Counted from the stretch's first letter, positions 45,600 to 56,521 are shown. The stretch: 64,000 nt of DNA from Staphylotrichum longicolle (GCA_019096155.1 JAHCVI010000001.1:11656001-11720000), one strand, 5' to 3'. Notes: generated by a model from the sequence alone, not told the origin. Numbers and translations are program-made.

Positions 45600-46478
45600 A
45601 TGGCTGCACGTCCTAGCCTTCCTTACTTTGCCCCGGCCGAGCTCCTTCCAGCGCCGTTGCCGACTGTGGCAGAGATCCTTGCTTCGACCACGCGCCTTTC
45701 GAAGGAATACGAAAAGCCCGTCGTCCGTGTTGGCGAGCACTTCGCCGTCAAGTTTGGAGGCGGAGTCCATCTCCAGGAGGGCGAGAACATGCTTTTTGTG
45801 CAGCAGTCAACGCGGATCCCCGTCCCCAAGGTCTACGCGCTATTCCACGACAAGGAGACCGAGATGGACTTCATTGTCCAGGAGTACATCCCCGGGAAAG
45901 ACCTGGATCTTATATGGGGAACGCTCGGGACGACTGAGAAGCAAGCCATCGTTTCGCAACTCCACCGGTACCTCCGCGAGCTGCGCAGCATCCCCTCGCC
46001 AGGCTATTACGGCGGCCTCTGGAAGCAGCCAATTCGAGACTATCACTTCACCGTTGGCAATCCGGGTCACGAGCCGGACCAGGACCGCGCCATTTCGGGC
46101 CCACATGAGACCGAAGAGCAGTGGGCTGAGGCAATGTTTCGATGCGCTGACAGGAGGACCGAAACCGAGAGGGACCGGCGCATGATGTCGCTTGTCCGGC
46201 GGCATTACTACGCCGTCTTCAAGGGACACGAGCCTGTCTTTACCCACGGGAACATCCTGCCGAGAAATCTCATGCTCCGAGACGACGGCACTGTCGTTAT
46301 CATCGACTGGGAGCGAGCGGGGTGGTATCCCAGCTTCTGGGAATACTGCTGCACCGTGATGCTGGTCAAATACATCGACGACTGGGGGGAGTGGATTTCT
46401 GAGATGCTGGATGATGAGTATCACGCGGAACTGGGCTGGATGTCAAACCATCGACATGCAGTCGTATTCTACTACTGA
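45600..46478 (+). CDS. APH-like small-molecule kinase (292 aa)
   Basis: Single exon; the ATG at 45600 lies in CACCATGG context. Phosphotransferase of the aminoglycoside/choline kinase-like superfamily, common in fungi with unknown small-molecule substrates. Visible: the ATP lysine segment FAVKFGGG, the N-lobe linker MDFIVQEYIPGKDLD, the catalytic loop FTHGNILPRNLML (His-x-Asn form, where the Brenner motif normally reads HGD) and the metal Asp in VVIIDWERAGWYPSFWEY. The catalytic-base position carries Asn rather than Asp (THGNILPRN), which may lower or change activity. Length fits the family. Confidence 0.85.
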   Translation: MAARPSLPYFAPAELLPAPLPTVAEILASTTRLSKEYEKPVVRVGEHFAVKFGGGVHLQEGENMLFVQQSTRIPVPKVYALFHDKETEMDFIVQEYIPGKDLDLIWGTLGTTEKQAIVSQLHRYLRELRSIPSPGYYGGLWKQPIRDYHFTVGNPGHEPDQDRAISGPHETEEQWAEAMFRCADRRTETERDRRMMSLVRRHYYAVFKGHEPVFTHGNILPRNLMLRDDGTVVIIDWERAGWYPSFWEYCCTVMLVKYIDDWGEWISEMLDDEYHAELGWMSNHRHAVVFYY

Positions 46479-46706
46479 GTGTGTTTCTTTTTTTCTTTTT
46501 CCAAGGCAATTAGCCGGGGCCCGGGATGACTGCTCCTCGCTCTCAAAGGTCGCAAAGCCGTGTTTTAAGTGTTCTATTCATTCAAATTCAGACTGTCATC
46601 TTCTGCTACTTCCCACCGTCTTTTCAATCTGCCCTACATCCGCCTTCGCAGTTCCCTCCCCGGCGTGCCGATGGTGCACCCAACTCTCAAGCGCCCCGAC
46701 CTGTGT

Positions 46707-47258
46707 TCAGATTCCAGCCATGGGTTTGGGGTCTCCTCCCTGATCTACCGCTCGCAGCGGCTCCAGAATCCCAGCCCCGACAAGCTGGTTCCTGACATCC
46801 GCTGTCCATTCTCTGCATTTGCGAGGCGGCTCGTCGGGGAAAAGCCGAGTGGCTCCGTTGAACTGCCGTGGGGGTGGAGGAATTGTGTCGCATACCGCCG
46901 TGATCCTCCTCTCGAAATCTTCCCGCAGCACCCAGCCGATATGCTCAAACCAGCACGTTGGATCGGACAAGCGCGGATGCTCGCATGTCTCAACCCGGAG
47001 AGTCATTGCCGCCATGGAGATGTTGCCCTTGACTTGGAACTTCATGCCCTGGCTGCCGGGGTGGCCACGGGTCATGGGCACGAACCGGCTGTCGACGAAA
47101 ATGAAGTGAACGCGACGCTGTGCCGGCGGTTGCTGGTCATACTCAACCCAATACACCATATAACGCTCGCGTTCAAAACAATGGTCGTTGAGATTGTCGC
47201 TGGGATCGTTTTCGTTGTCGTCGTTGAAATGGTGAATGCCTCTGTTGGGTTGGGCCAT
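46707..47258 (-). CDS. Conserved-looking hypothetical protein (183 aa)
   Basis: A single-exon frame starting in CAACATGGCC context and ending PKPMAGI. No domain is recognised. Acidic N-terminus (HHFNDDNENDPSDN), a central beta-rich part (YMVYWVEYDQ, VHFIFVDSRF, MTLRVETCEH) and a C-terminal helix PRKCREWTADVRNQLVGAGIL, a pattern I associate with small ascomycete hypothetical proteins. It is cytosolic by appearance (no signal peptide or membrane segment). It converges with the APH-like gene. Confidence 0.65.
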   Translation of the reverse strand: MAQPNRGIHHFNDDNENDPSDNLNDHCFERERYMVYWVEYDQQPPAQRRVHFIFVDSRFVPMTRGHPGSQGMKFQVKGNISMAAMTLRVETCEHPRLSDPTCWFEHIGWVLREDFERRITAVCDTIPPPPRQFNGATRLFPDEPPRKCREWTADVRNQLVGAGILEPLRAVDQGGDPKPMAGI

Positions 47259-48025
47259 GTTGTCGTTGCTGCGGCGGTCCAGACCGTGCTAACTGTGGCT
47301 ATCCCTTGGGCACAATGATGGATGGAGGCAAGATCCGACGGCAAGGACCTTTGAACCAAAACTCGGTTCCCTCGCTCACGTCCCGCTTAATATGCCAAAA
47401 GGCATGCCTGGCAAGACAAAGAACTGAAGACAGGCCAACGTTGGCCTCAACGCAGTCCGTGAGCAGGAAGTGTCTCTAACTCAAAGGAACTCTCAAACTG
47501 GACAGGGCGAGTGTGAAACATCATGGCTGGACCATCCATGAATGCAAGGCCGTTGGGCACAGCCCGGTTCAGCTCTGGAAGGAAGATCTGGGACAGCCGA
47601 GCGACAAGAGAGGATCCAAGGGGGGAATGACAAAGAAGATGGATGGAAAAAGCGGAGAATGCAGAAGAAGTTGAGGCAGGGGAGGGGAAGGGGGAACCGT
47701 CAAACAACAGAATATCTCATGTTGCCCCTCCTGGTTAGGATTTGAAAGTGATACAAACACTCAACACGCTGCAAAGAGCTCGGATCTACCCTAACACTGG
47801 TCCAGCCAAACCAAAACCCTGCCGAGTTGCCTGCACACAGCTCAGGCTGCTGTCACGTGGATGCCTCGCCTAGGCACCTCCGATGTGATCATCTGCGACA
47901 TCTACTCTTTGATTTGAGTTTCTGCGGAGCGCTTGCTGTGAAATCTGACACTGCTCCTGGGCCTCTTTGAAGAGGCACGCCTGCAAGTGGTCCCGCAACA
48001 ACCAGTCGGAACCACGCTCGACTCA
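47259..48025. other. Intergenic
   Basis: Short frames on both strands lack support. No gene called. The right end abuts the tRNA. Confidence 0.5.
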
Positions 48026-48117
48026 TCGGGTATGGTGTAGCGGTAACATCGTTGACTCTCACTTCTCAGAAGTGACTGTTCTCTCAACAGCCCCGGGTTC
48101 GACTCCCGGTATCCGAG
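48026..48117 (+). tRNA. tRNA-Glu (CTC anticodon) with 21-nt intron
   Basis: The acceptor stem TCGGGTA pairs with TATCCGA (one G-T). D-arm GGTGTAGCGGTAACATC; anticodon stem GTTGA/TCAAC; loop CTCTCA with anticodon CTC. A 21-nt intron follows the base 3' of the anticodon, the normal eukaryotic position. T-arm CCGGG-TTCGACT-CCCGG. Box A and Box B are internal. A run of seven T at 48129-48135 follows. Confidence 0.9.
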
Positions 48118-49327
48118 CATCAACATGATTTTTTTCATTTGTTCTTGCTTTCGCTTTTTTGCACCTTTGGTGTCTCTCAAAGCTACAGTGCCAGGTTGAT
48201 CAATGCACCGTCGCTACTCTGTATTGGATTGAACAATCCAGCAGCCATGCATGTGCGAACTGGTTCTCGTCATTAGTGGCTGGGGCAGGCAAGGTTGACG
48301 AAACCTGCGGGCGAAAGAGAGCGAAGCAGCAACAAAATGCTGCCCGCCAAGCCCTTTGACGTCGGTGGTGTTCGTCGATGGCCTGATGGAGCAAGCAATC
48401 GGATGGAGAACAGGGAGGGGGTGTGGGTGGTACAGCCATCGAAGGAATGGAGAACAAGCTTCGCTTCTTTTTCGCTTCTTTGACAGGGGCCATCTAGCAC
48501 TTGACAGGCCTTCGCGGGTCGCCTCTGCTCCCTCTCTGCTGCCCACAACCTCGAAGTAACCTCCGCTTCTTCCTGCCAGTTCCGACAATGTCAACGGCGA
48601 CTGTCAAGGTATTTTTAGCGTCGAGCGCCCCTGGTTTGTTTGGGTCGCTTATCATGCAACGCCAAATGGCCATATCTCATCCCGTGATTCGAGTATTGGT
48701 CTCAATGCGGAAAGTCACCGTGTACCGCCTGGTACCGAGCCGGCTGGAAACATTCCAGTTCTCCCCCAGCACTTGTCTGAGCTGCCGTCCCACGGTACGA
48801 ATACAGAGCCTGGCACGAAGTATTCAAGAACTGGGACGGGACCGGGATTGCCATACCCGCACAGACACGCCATCCAAGGACCCGCGTGTCGGAGCCAGCC
48901 TCACGGGTTGGCCGCTGTGGATTCCCTTGGCTGATCCTCTCTGGTTCGCCAACAGGCAGCTGAAGCGTTTTAGCCGGAACCGAACTCGCTGCGACCTGGA
49001 AGCCACCACACCGGCTCACGCCGGCGCCCACTTAGTCAGGGCCTGGAGCGGGAAGGTCATGCCGCTTATGCAGGGCCACGGCCTGAACCAAAGTTTGGAG
49101 ATGCGGCGCAGACAAGGGCGCTGGCGCGGACAAAAGTGGTGCTGTCCCCGGCGATCTCTTTGACAAGTCGATTGTTCCCGATCCTGCCAATAGCCTTGCG
49201 CTCTCGCTTTCACCCAAGAATCGTAGATCCTGCCAACGACAGCAGTCTGTGGCTGTCCTGCCCTACGAGTCCGAGCCACCACTACACCGTCTCTCCGCCG
49301 GAGACCTGTCACGGTGGTGATGCCAAA
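48118..49327. other. Intergenic
   Basis: Apart from the Pol III terminator nothing is recognised. Open frames at 48501-49163 (plus) and 48214-48594 (minus) have no domain. Confidence 0.5.
48129..48135 (+). terminator. Pol III terminator (T7)
   Basis: Seven T, 12 bases after the tRNA end. Confidence 0.75.
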
Positions 49328-50703
49328 ATGCATCTGGGTCACTCTGTGGCCGCGGCCATGTGGGCCATGACGGCCCTGTCCCTCGGCTTCGTCGCCCTCC
49401 GCCTGTACACCCGAATCCACATCGTACACTTCTTCGGCGCCGAGGACTACCTGTACATTTGCACAGGCGTGATGCTCGTCGCCTTCACCGCGTCCATCCA
49501 AGTCGCGGTGCACTACGGCCTGGGCACGAGTTTCTGGACGCTGAGCCTCGACGAGACCTCCAACGCCATCCTCTGGACCTACATCGCCAACACCTTTGCC
49601 GTCACAGGCAACGCCATGGCGAAGCTTTCTCTCGGCGTTTTCCTGCTCCGCGTCGTCCAGATGAAGGCGCAAAAGGCCGCGCTGTGGGTCCTCAACATTG
49701 TCACCGCCGCCACGTCGACGGCCTTGGTGATCATGGTATGGAACCAGACCACACCGGTCAAAACCAGCTGGGACCCGTTGAGGACACCGGGCACCTGGAA
49801 CATCGAAATCAAGCCCATGGGTGTTGGGCTTGGAGGTATGGGGCTTCTATGGCTGTGGCAGTGTGTTTGAAAGATGCTGACCGGACGCCCGTGGACAGCC
49901 TGGTCAAGCGTTTGTGACTTTGTCTTCGCCATCTTCCCGTGGCTCTTTATCTGGTCTCTGCACATGCCCCGCCCGCGAAAAGATTTTCCTTGCTGGTGGC
50001 ATGAGCTTGGGCGTCCTGTAAGTTCAAATCTGTGAATTTGGTCATCCAGGCCCTAACTCGTCCGCAGCGCAGGAGCCTGTGGCATCGTCAGGACAATTGT
50101 CCTCGCAGAAGTCAGCGTCAACGACTACACGTGTAAGGCTGCAACACGCACTGCATGCTTCTTGTCGTATTCGTGCTGATCCCAGACCCTCAGTAAACTT
50201 TGCCAAATATTTCGCCTGGGCAGGAGCCGAAATCGCCGTCTCCATGATCTGCCTCGGCCTCCCGACGCTGCGGCCCCTGTACGTCAAGGGCACCGGCACC
50301 ACCCTCTACGAGCGAGGCCACACGGCCCAGCAAGGCGACCCCGAGCTCGCCCAGTTCGCCTCAAAACCGGCGAGCCCAACCCCGCCGCCGCCCTCCGCCA
50401 GACCAGAAAGAGCGGCCGAGGACACCCAACTTCTTCCGCAACTCGGGCGCCACGGACGCGATGCTGGAGATGGAGACGGCTACGACAGACACGCCCCAGA
50501 CACGGCTGAGCAAGGCGGCCGCAGCGCGGGTCCGGGGCCAAAGCGCGGACAGTTCGGACGCCATTTTCGGGCCGTCTGTCGAGCAGCGGAGCCGCGGCTG
50601 GCCGCGAGAGGGACCCGCTGGCGGGAGGAACTCAGGGGCGGCGTGGAAGAACCGGACGAGTGACAGCGAGCGACGGCTCTCGAACTGGCCCCTGAGGAGT
50701 TGA
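49328..50703 (+). CDS. Second fungal rhodopsin-domain (SAT4-like) membrane protein, with frame break(s)
   Basis: Exons 49328-49835, 49899-50017, 50068-50132 and 50194 onward. Family landmarks: LGFVALRLYTRIH, FGAEDYLYICTGVML, HYGLGTSFW, NAMAKLSLGVFLLRV, WSSVCDFVFAIFPWLFIWSLHMPR, GACGIVRTIVLAE and the last span AGAEIAVSMICLGLPTLRPLY. In exon 2 an extra C in CCGCCCGCG (about 49967-49975) shifts frame between MPR and EKIFLAGGMSLGVL. In the tail the current frame ends at 50663. A neighbouring frame with PNFFRNSGATDAMLEMETATTDTP runs to 50703 and looks more natural, hinting at a second slip near 50390-50405. Ligand unknown. Confidence 0.75.
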
Positions 50704-51702
50704 CGAATTGGATCGCTCGCGCTTTGTTTATTTACTGATGTTAAAATGCCTAGATACCCTCGATTACTTTCGCTTTAGCGCTGTCAGGTTGTCGTTTGCA
50801 TCAAACGATATGTGAATGTGCGGTACTGATCTCAAGCCCTGGAGAGGCCGAGTTTCGACCGTCTCACCATGGGCACTTGGAACGATTTGGCCTGGAAAAC
50901 TTGGTTGGCTGCCTGGGAGGAACCAGTTGCAGCACAGGCCAGCGAATAACTAAACAGGACAGCAGTCATGTGGGCGCCACAGATTACGAAATAGGGGTAA
51001 CCACCCACTGTAACGGGGAGGCACAAGAGAAGTTCAGGCAAGATCCTGCAGTCGCAAGCCTTTCACCTTGATTTCTGTTACTCGACCAACCCCAGACCAG
51101 CCTTGGAACGTGAAGTGTGAACAAAGGTGCAGGTCATCCGACTATCCGGGTACAGACACAAGCCGCCAACACAAAGACGGGCTGCTGCTGTTGTCGAAGG
51201 CCCTGCGACAACCCATTGTGATTCGACCCGGCACTTCGTTTACCCTAATCATGGCGCTCCTTTGCCCTGTGCAACAACCCATCTAGCAATGGCGGCGTGG
51301 GGGTGACCGCTGACCGCCGCAATGGTGCAGCTCGAGGCGTGGGGTGGCAGCAACAATGCTTGGTGCTTGACCATGCTGCTGGAGAACAGACCCCAAGTCT
51401 GGGCAATTGGCACATTAGGGCTTACTGGTCTTTGAGGCGGTGCTTGACAAAGCTGTGCCCGGTTTCAACGCTGTGTTGCCAAACCTCGCGATACTTGATA
51501 CACCACCTGCCCAGGTGTTCTGCTCACAGCTCGCCTTGATCATGAAAGACGGCAACACATCCCTCTGTCCACAACCACAATGCCGGCACGGTCAGATCTT
51601 GGTGCCATCCAACTATATAAAGTCAAGGCCATCATCAGAGAAGATGTCCGACTTCTTTTGCACCACACGCCAGCCTTGGCAAAAGTACTCCGATACTCTA
51701 TC
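50704..51702. other. Intergenic
   Basis: A TATATAAA box at 51614-51621 precedes the next gene. No further gene seen. Confidence 0.5.
51614..51621 (+). promoter_or_regulatory. TATA box of the 51.7-kb gene
   Basis: TATATAAA, about 85 bases before the start codon at 51703. Confidence 0.5.
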
Positions 51703-52524
51703 ATGGCAACCAACACGCCCGCCCCACTCCGTGAGGGCTACGAAATCCGCCAGCTCACAGTCGAGCACCTCGAGTGGGTCAAGGCCATTGTTGGCCACAC
51801 CATGTCGTTCGACTCCCCAATCTGGTCAAAGAGATACCCCAACGACCAAGCAGGTCGGGCTTACAAGATGGCCGAAGCCATCGGGCCGTCGTCGCTCAGC
51901 TGTATCGAGTCTGGGCTCTCATATGGCGTCTTCATCAGGGGCTGGACCCCTAGATACCCCGACACCAAGCCAGGCGGGGAGCTGCGCTGGAACACCAGAG
52001 ACCTGGCGGCCAGTCGCGAGAAGCTCCTTGAGCAGATGGACTTTGCCCTCGTCTCGATCGCCATGTCGAAAGACTGGGCGTCCCCAAAGTCAACAGGCTC
52101 CACGGAGGCGCAGCTTTCGTGGGCCGATGTAGTCGAGGGCCATGCGCTTCTGGCCGATACCCTCAAGGCTCGCGACCAAAGCGGCAAAGTATGGAGCCCT
52201 CCCAAAGACCCCAAGTATCTTGGCAAGGTTCTCAAGCGGAGTGGCACACACACCCGCGGAGACCACATTAGCAAGGGCCTCGCCAAGGCGCTGGCGCACT
52301 TTGTCATGAGGGACGCGGCGGCGAAAGGCTTTCAGGGTATCCTCATCCACACCGGGTCCGTTGGTGTACATGGGATTTGGGAGAATCCGCCCGCGCCGTT
52401 CAAGGCCCACGTTGTGAGCGAGTACAACACGGGTAATCCCCCTCTTTCTTTTGAGAATGCTCCGGTTCTGTGCAAGAGGATCTGGGTTGAGCTGAAGGAG
52501 GAGAGAAAGGGGGAACGGGAGTAG
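51703..52524 (+). CDS. Unassigned fungal protein (273 aa), possibly GNAT-like
   Basis: Intact single exon from the ATG at 51703. The N-terminus (EGYEIRQLTVEHLEWVKAIVGHTMSF) looks like the first strand-helix of a GNAT acetyltransferase fold, and ALAHFVMRDAAAKGFQGILIHTG could be its late helix-strand, but no acetyl-CoA loop (Q/RxxGxG/A) is seen, so the assignment is weak. No signal peptide or membrane segment. It may belong with the downstream oxidase cluster, but it is on the opposite strand and convergent with the VAO gene. Confidence 0.8.
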   Translation: MATNTPAPLREGYEIRQLTVEHLEWVKAIVGHTMSFDSPIWSKRYPNDQAGRAYKMAEAIGPSSLSCIESGLSYGVFIRGWTPRYPDTKPGGELRWNTRDLAASREKLLEQMDFALVSIAMSKDWASPKSTGSTEAQLSWADVVEGHALLADTLKARDQSGKVWSPPKDPKYLGKVLKRSGTHTRGDHISKGLAKALAHFVMRDAAAKGFQGILIHTGSVGVHGIWENPPAPFKAHVVSEYNTGNPPLSFENAPVLCKRIWVELKEERKGERE

Positions 52525-52907
52525 CAGGTAAAGTGGCCGAGAACACAATCGGTTTGGAGGAAAGTAACACTTGGAAGAAAAGTGATCATAGACTGAGACT
52601 GGGATGAGACTAAATTGGAGGAGACCTAACGCGGTTCTGAGTAACACTTGAGCCGGAGAAAGTGATCTGCATTGGATGGCAAGAGGCCGTATCAACATTG
52701 GCAGCAATTAGCACAATTGGGAAATGTCCCTAGATCAGTAACCCTAAATGACTCAACAATAGATTGAGATGATTGTGAATTTACATGTAACGTGAAAATA
52801 CTCCGCCCCGAGTTTGTTCACAGACCAGCAAGGTGACATGCCAATGGGACTGCATATACATGTAGCCGGACAGCTTGCGATATCCGAAGCCATATGAACC
52901 CCCCCCT
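52525..52907. other. Intergenic, convergent 3' ends
   Basis: Nothing recognised. Confidence 0.55.
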
Positions 52908-54856
52908 TCAAAACTTTGGCTCCTGGGTGTCCCGCAGATGCCGGAACCTGTTCGGCCAGATGCCCTGCTTTCCTGGAGCAAGGATTCCCTTGGGGTCAAT
53001 GGCGTCCTGCGACAGGTTAGCAATAACACAGGCCAGCTTGACGTCCGACTCACCTTGATCCGCTCCACAAACCGGTTGTAGGCATGGTTGTTGAAGTCGT
53101 TCATGTTGGCAATCAGATCTGCCAAAGTCAGCAATGCCCAACGGTACAACACAGTCCGCCCGATCCCACTTACCCATGTGGTTGATGTGCCCGCGGTACA
53201 TTCCGTACCCCCTCTTCTTGGCCTCCTCGTACAGCCCGTAGTACAGCTTGTTCATCTTCTCCTTCTGCTCCGGGTCCGTCTGGTCCCAGGTGAACATGTT
53301 CATCAACACGACATGCCGTTCGTGCATGAAGAAGTCGGCCATGAGCTCCGCCCCGTTCGCCTCGCAGATCGGCTTGCTGACCTTCATCCACTCGAGCAGC
53401 AGCTTGCCCGAGGACGGGATGACGGGCGCATAGTCGCCGTGCGCCGCCTTGCCCTGCCGGTCCTTGGGGATCGGCCAGTTGATCAGCGGCAGACTCCACA
53501 GCGACGGCACGCCCACAAACATCTCGCCGTGCGGGCTCGGCACGCTCGCCGCATCCACCCCCTTGTCGTCGGCAAACAAGACCCCCGTGATCTCGCCGCC
53601 CGGCGCCTTGGCCTCCATGACGGCCTTGATCTCGTCGAACTGCGCCTGCACGATCCTCTTGGGCCCGTACAGCCCCCAGCGCGCATACCAGTGCCCGAAC
53701 CCGGTCTCCTCGCGCAGCTCCTCCAGCCGCCAGTCCGGCACGGGGCCGGGGCCCTTCCAGTAGTCCTCCCTCCGGCCCGAGATGCACAGCGTCTCGATCA
53801 GGCTCGTGAACCACACGCAGCTCTGGATGGTGCCGTTGCGCTTCATCTCGCCGAACGTGTCCACCATGACCTCGAGGTCGTCGTACTGCGGCATGGAGAA
53901 GGTGCAGGCCATGTACGCCTGCGGCTGCGGCGTCAGCCACAGCGACAGCTTGGTCACCACGCCGAGGTTGCTCTGCACGAAGAGCCCCTCGACGGACGGG
54001 CCGTAGGTGAACTTGGAGAGGAAGGCCGAGGGAGAGTTGGTGATGCCGAACTGGCCCGTGCGGACCACGTCGCCGTCGGGGAGGTGCACCTCGAGGCCCG
54101 CGATGCACTGGTGGTGGGCGTAGTTCATACCGAAACCCATGCCGCGGTCGAGGGTCTGCGGAAGTAGTCAGGAATATGGTGGCAAGGTAAACAAATAAAA
54201 CATGGTGATAGGAAAGGGTCCGTCCGTACATTGCCCACAACACTCCCCCACCCCAGCGACGGCGTGCTCGGCCACACCTTCTTGCCATTCTCGACGCAGT
54301 ACTTGTACAACTGAATAAAAGAAACGCCCGGCTCGACGACGGCGTAGTGGAACTCGTCGTCAACCTCAATGATCTTGTTCATGCGGTGAAGGTCGAGCGC
54401 CACCGAGCCGCTCACGCGCGGCGCGGGCCCGCCATACCCTAGATTCTTGCCGCGCGAAAACGTCCAGAGCGGGATGGTGTACTTGTTTGCGATGGCCAGG
54501 ATTTTCTGGAGCTGCTCTGTGTTCTCGGGGCTGGCGAGGGATTGTTAGTCGTGGTGGAGTTCGAGGAATGCAGGATCGTAAACTCACCACACGGCCGCGC
54601 TGGGCACCTTGCGCTTGGTCTCGTCGGCTTCGTGGATGTCGTAGGGGTCAATGTAGTCGGACAGGCCCTCGTTGATAAAGACGGCGTCCTTCCCGACCAC
54701 CGCAATGAATTCCTCGACGGCTTTGTTGAAGTCTGCCTCGCGGACGCCGGGCGGGAGGACGGGCTTGATGGGGTGTCGGGGTTTCCGCTCGTAGGTCGCC
54801 TGGTGGGCGGCCTCGTAGTCGGCGTCGGGGTATGTGTCGGGGATGGTGGTGGACAT
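52908..54856 (-). CDS. Vanillyl-alcohol-oxidase-type FAD enzyme (571 aa)
   Basis: Five exons, 54588-54856, 54230-54530, 53174-54155, 53054-53118 and 52908-53006, total 572 codons. VAO-family flavoprotein oxidising 4-substituted phenols such as vanillyl alcohol or 4-alkylphenols. The FAD-binding N-domain has IPLWTFSRGKNLGYGGPAP and VNVDLHRMN-like VALDLHRMNKIIEVD; the cap domain begins near TLDRGMGFGMNYAHHQ. The C-terminal YGMYRGHINHMD aligns with the Tyr-Arg active-site region of VAO, followed by NRFVERIKDAIDPKGILAPGKQGIWP, a strong family end. Length fits (known VAO is about 560). Covalent-FAD His was not verified. Cytosolic or peroxisomal; no signal peptide. The first gene of the proposed aromatic cluster. 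Confidence 0.9.
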
Positions 54857-55534
54857 GTTGGGTTCTCGTTCAGCAATCTGGATCCCAGTGTTGGTGGAGG
54901 TGAATGGGAGACGACATGGATGGGTCTAGGTTATAATTAAGGGTCCAACTTCTTTCTTCAAGTACATCTCTTGTGTAAGTGCGGCCCAACTACCGCAGCG
55001 GCTCGCACCCCCTCATGCAGTGAGAACGAGCCCGCGACCCCGAACTCAATGCATCAATATCTGGTGTTCTCCAATCTCCAATTCCGGCATTACAATTACC
55101 AGCCGACTGTGTTCCCCTGACGATGCGGGGTCTCCCCGGTCTAACCCCTCACCTCGCCCTGACTGAGCGGCCGTTGAGGGTACCATCCCTAGAGTGATCT
55201 GCCCGCCGCATGCCGCTGCATCCATGTTACACGGAACTTGATCCCTGCAGGCGGCATATGTGATAATGGGTTGGACGGGTGACTGCAGGGTGGGTTGGAG
55301 AAGGTCAGATGTGGGTTGACATGGGGACCATTGGAAACGAGGGTTGGACAGAAAAGAGCGAGCTAAACAACCATGAATGGAACCAAAATCACGTCCAATG
55401 ATAATAGCAATGGCAACCAGACAGGTCCAAATCAGACGTTACAAGGACCAATAAAGATACAAAACCACGGCTTGACAACAGCGCCGGGTATCTCCAACAT
55501 TGCCCTCCAGCAAACCTGACGCGGCAACACGCCC
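54857..55534. other. Intergenic
   Basis: Promoter of the VAO gene at the left and 3' flank of the DLH gene at the right. No gene seen. Confidence 0.55.
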
Positions 55535-56521
55535 TTAATTCCCAAACCACCGCCTGAACCACCTCACAGCCTGCTCCTCACTCCGCTCCCCCCTCTCCCG
55601 CTGCAACGGGTCTCCCAAATCCCCCCTCACGGCAAACCCGTGCTTCGCGCCCGGATACACCACCGCCTCGTACCTCTCCCCTTCCCCTCCCCCCTCCCCC
55701 AACGCTGCGTTCTTCCCTCCAGCATCCCCACCAGCCTCTGCATCTTCGCCTTCCCCATCCACACATCGTCGTCCCCGTTGGCCACGCTCAGCGGCCGCAC
55801 CACCCCTCGACGTCCCCCGGAAAACTCAGCATCGACGGGTGCGCCGTGAACGCGCAGTCCACCAGCGGGCGGGTCTCCACCCCGCCGTCGACGGCGACCC
55901 GATTCTGCGGCGTGTCGTGCGTCAGCAGCACGGCGTGCAGCCCGCCCCAGCAGAAGCCGGCGACGCCGATCTTGGCGGCCGGGCCGCCGCCGGCGGAGGC
56001 GCGCAGGGCGGTCATGAAGGACAGGATGCGCGGGTGCGCGGCGGAGCGGCGGTTGGCGAGGAGGAAGCGGAGGAGGGCGGGGACGAGGGAGAGGGTGGTG
56101 AGGGCCTTTTGGAGGGCGCGGGTGACGGGATTGGGCTTGGAGGTGGTCCCCTCGGGCTGAGGGTCGTCTTCGACGAGGGTGAGAAAGGTTTGCGGGATCG
56201 GGTGGCCTGTGAGTGGGGGGGTTAGTTGTTCCCGTTCCGGTTTTGAGCGAGATGAGCAATGGGCCGCGCACCGTTGGTAAAGTCGGGCACGTAGACGGTG
56301 CAGGGGACGCGCTTGGCGTAGGCGTCGGCGAGGGCGCGCGTGTTCTGCAGGGTCCAGCCGAAGGCGTCGGTGAGGAGGACGACGGTGCCGAGGGGCTCGA
56401 CACCGGGATCCGGGTGCGTGGCGTAGGTTGCGACGCCGTGGATGGTCGTTTCCTCGCCGCGCGGGACCACGTCGCCGCGGAGGGTGCCCGTGAAGCAATC
56501 GCGGCACACGGGGGCTTGCAT
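55535..56521 (-). CDS. Dienelactone hydrolase family protein with two single-base frame breaks
   Basis: Exons 56272-56521 and 55535-56206; two bases missing, giving 308 codons if corrected. Alpha/beta hydrolase of the DLH family. The N-terminal CRDCFTGTLRGD with a Cys pair is typical of fungal AIM2-like members. Nucleophile elbow GVAGFCWGG (Cys nucleophile), acid in VANGDDDVW and His in GAKHGFAVRGD complete the Cys-Asp-His triad. The frame slips in a C4 run (plus strand) at 55803-55806, between PGDVEG and VVRPLSVANGD, and again near 55728 (plus-strand CCC) before GKNAALGEG. Both are one base short. The gene lies in line with VAO and BVMO on the same strand, consistent with an aromatic pathway, but DLH proteins have many roles. 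Confidence 0.82.

Noticed and set aside
53088..54167. 359-codon plus-strand frame
   Set aside because: Antisense of the VAO-type gene.
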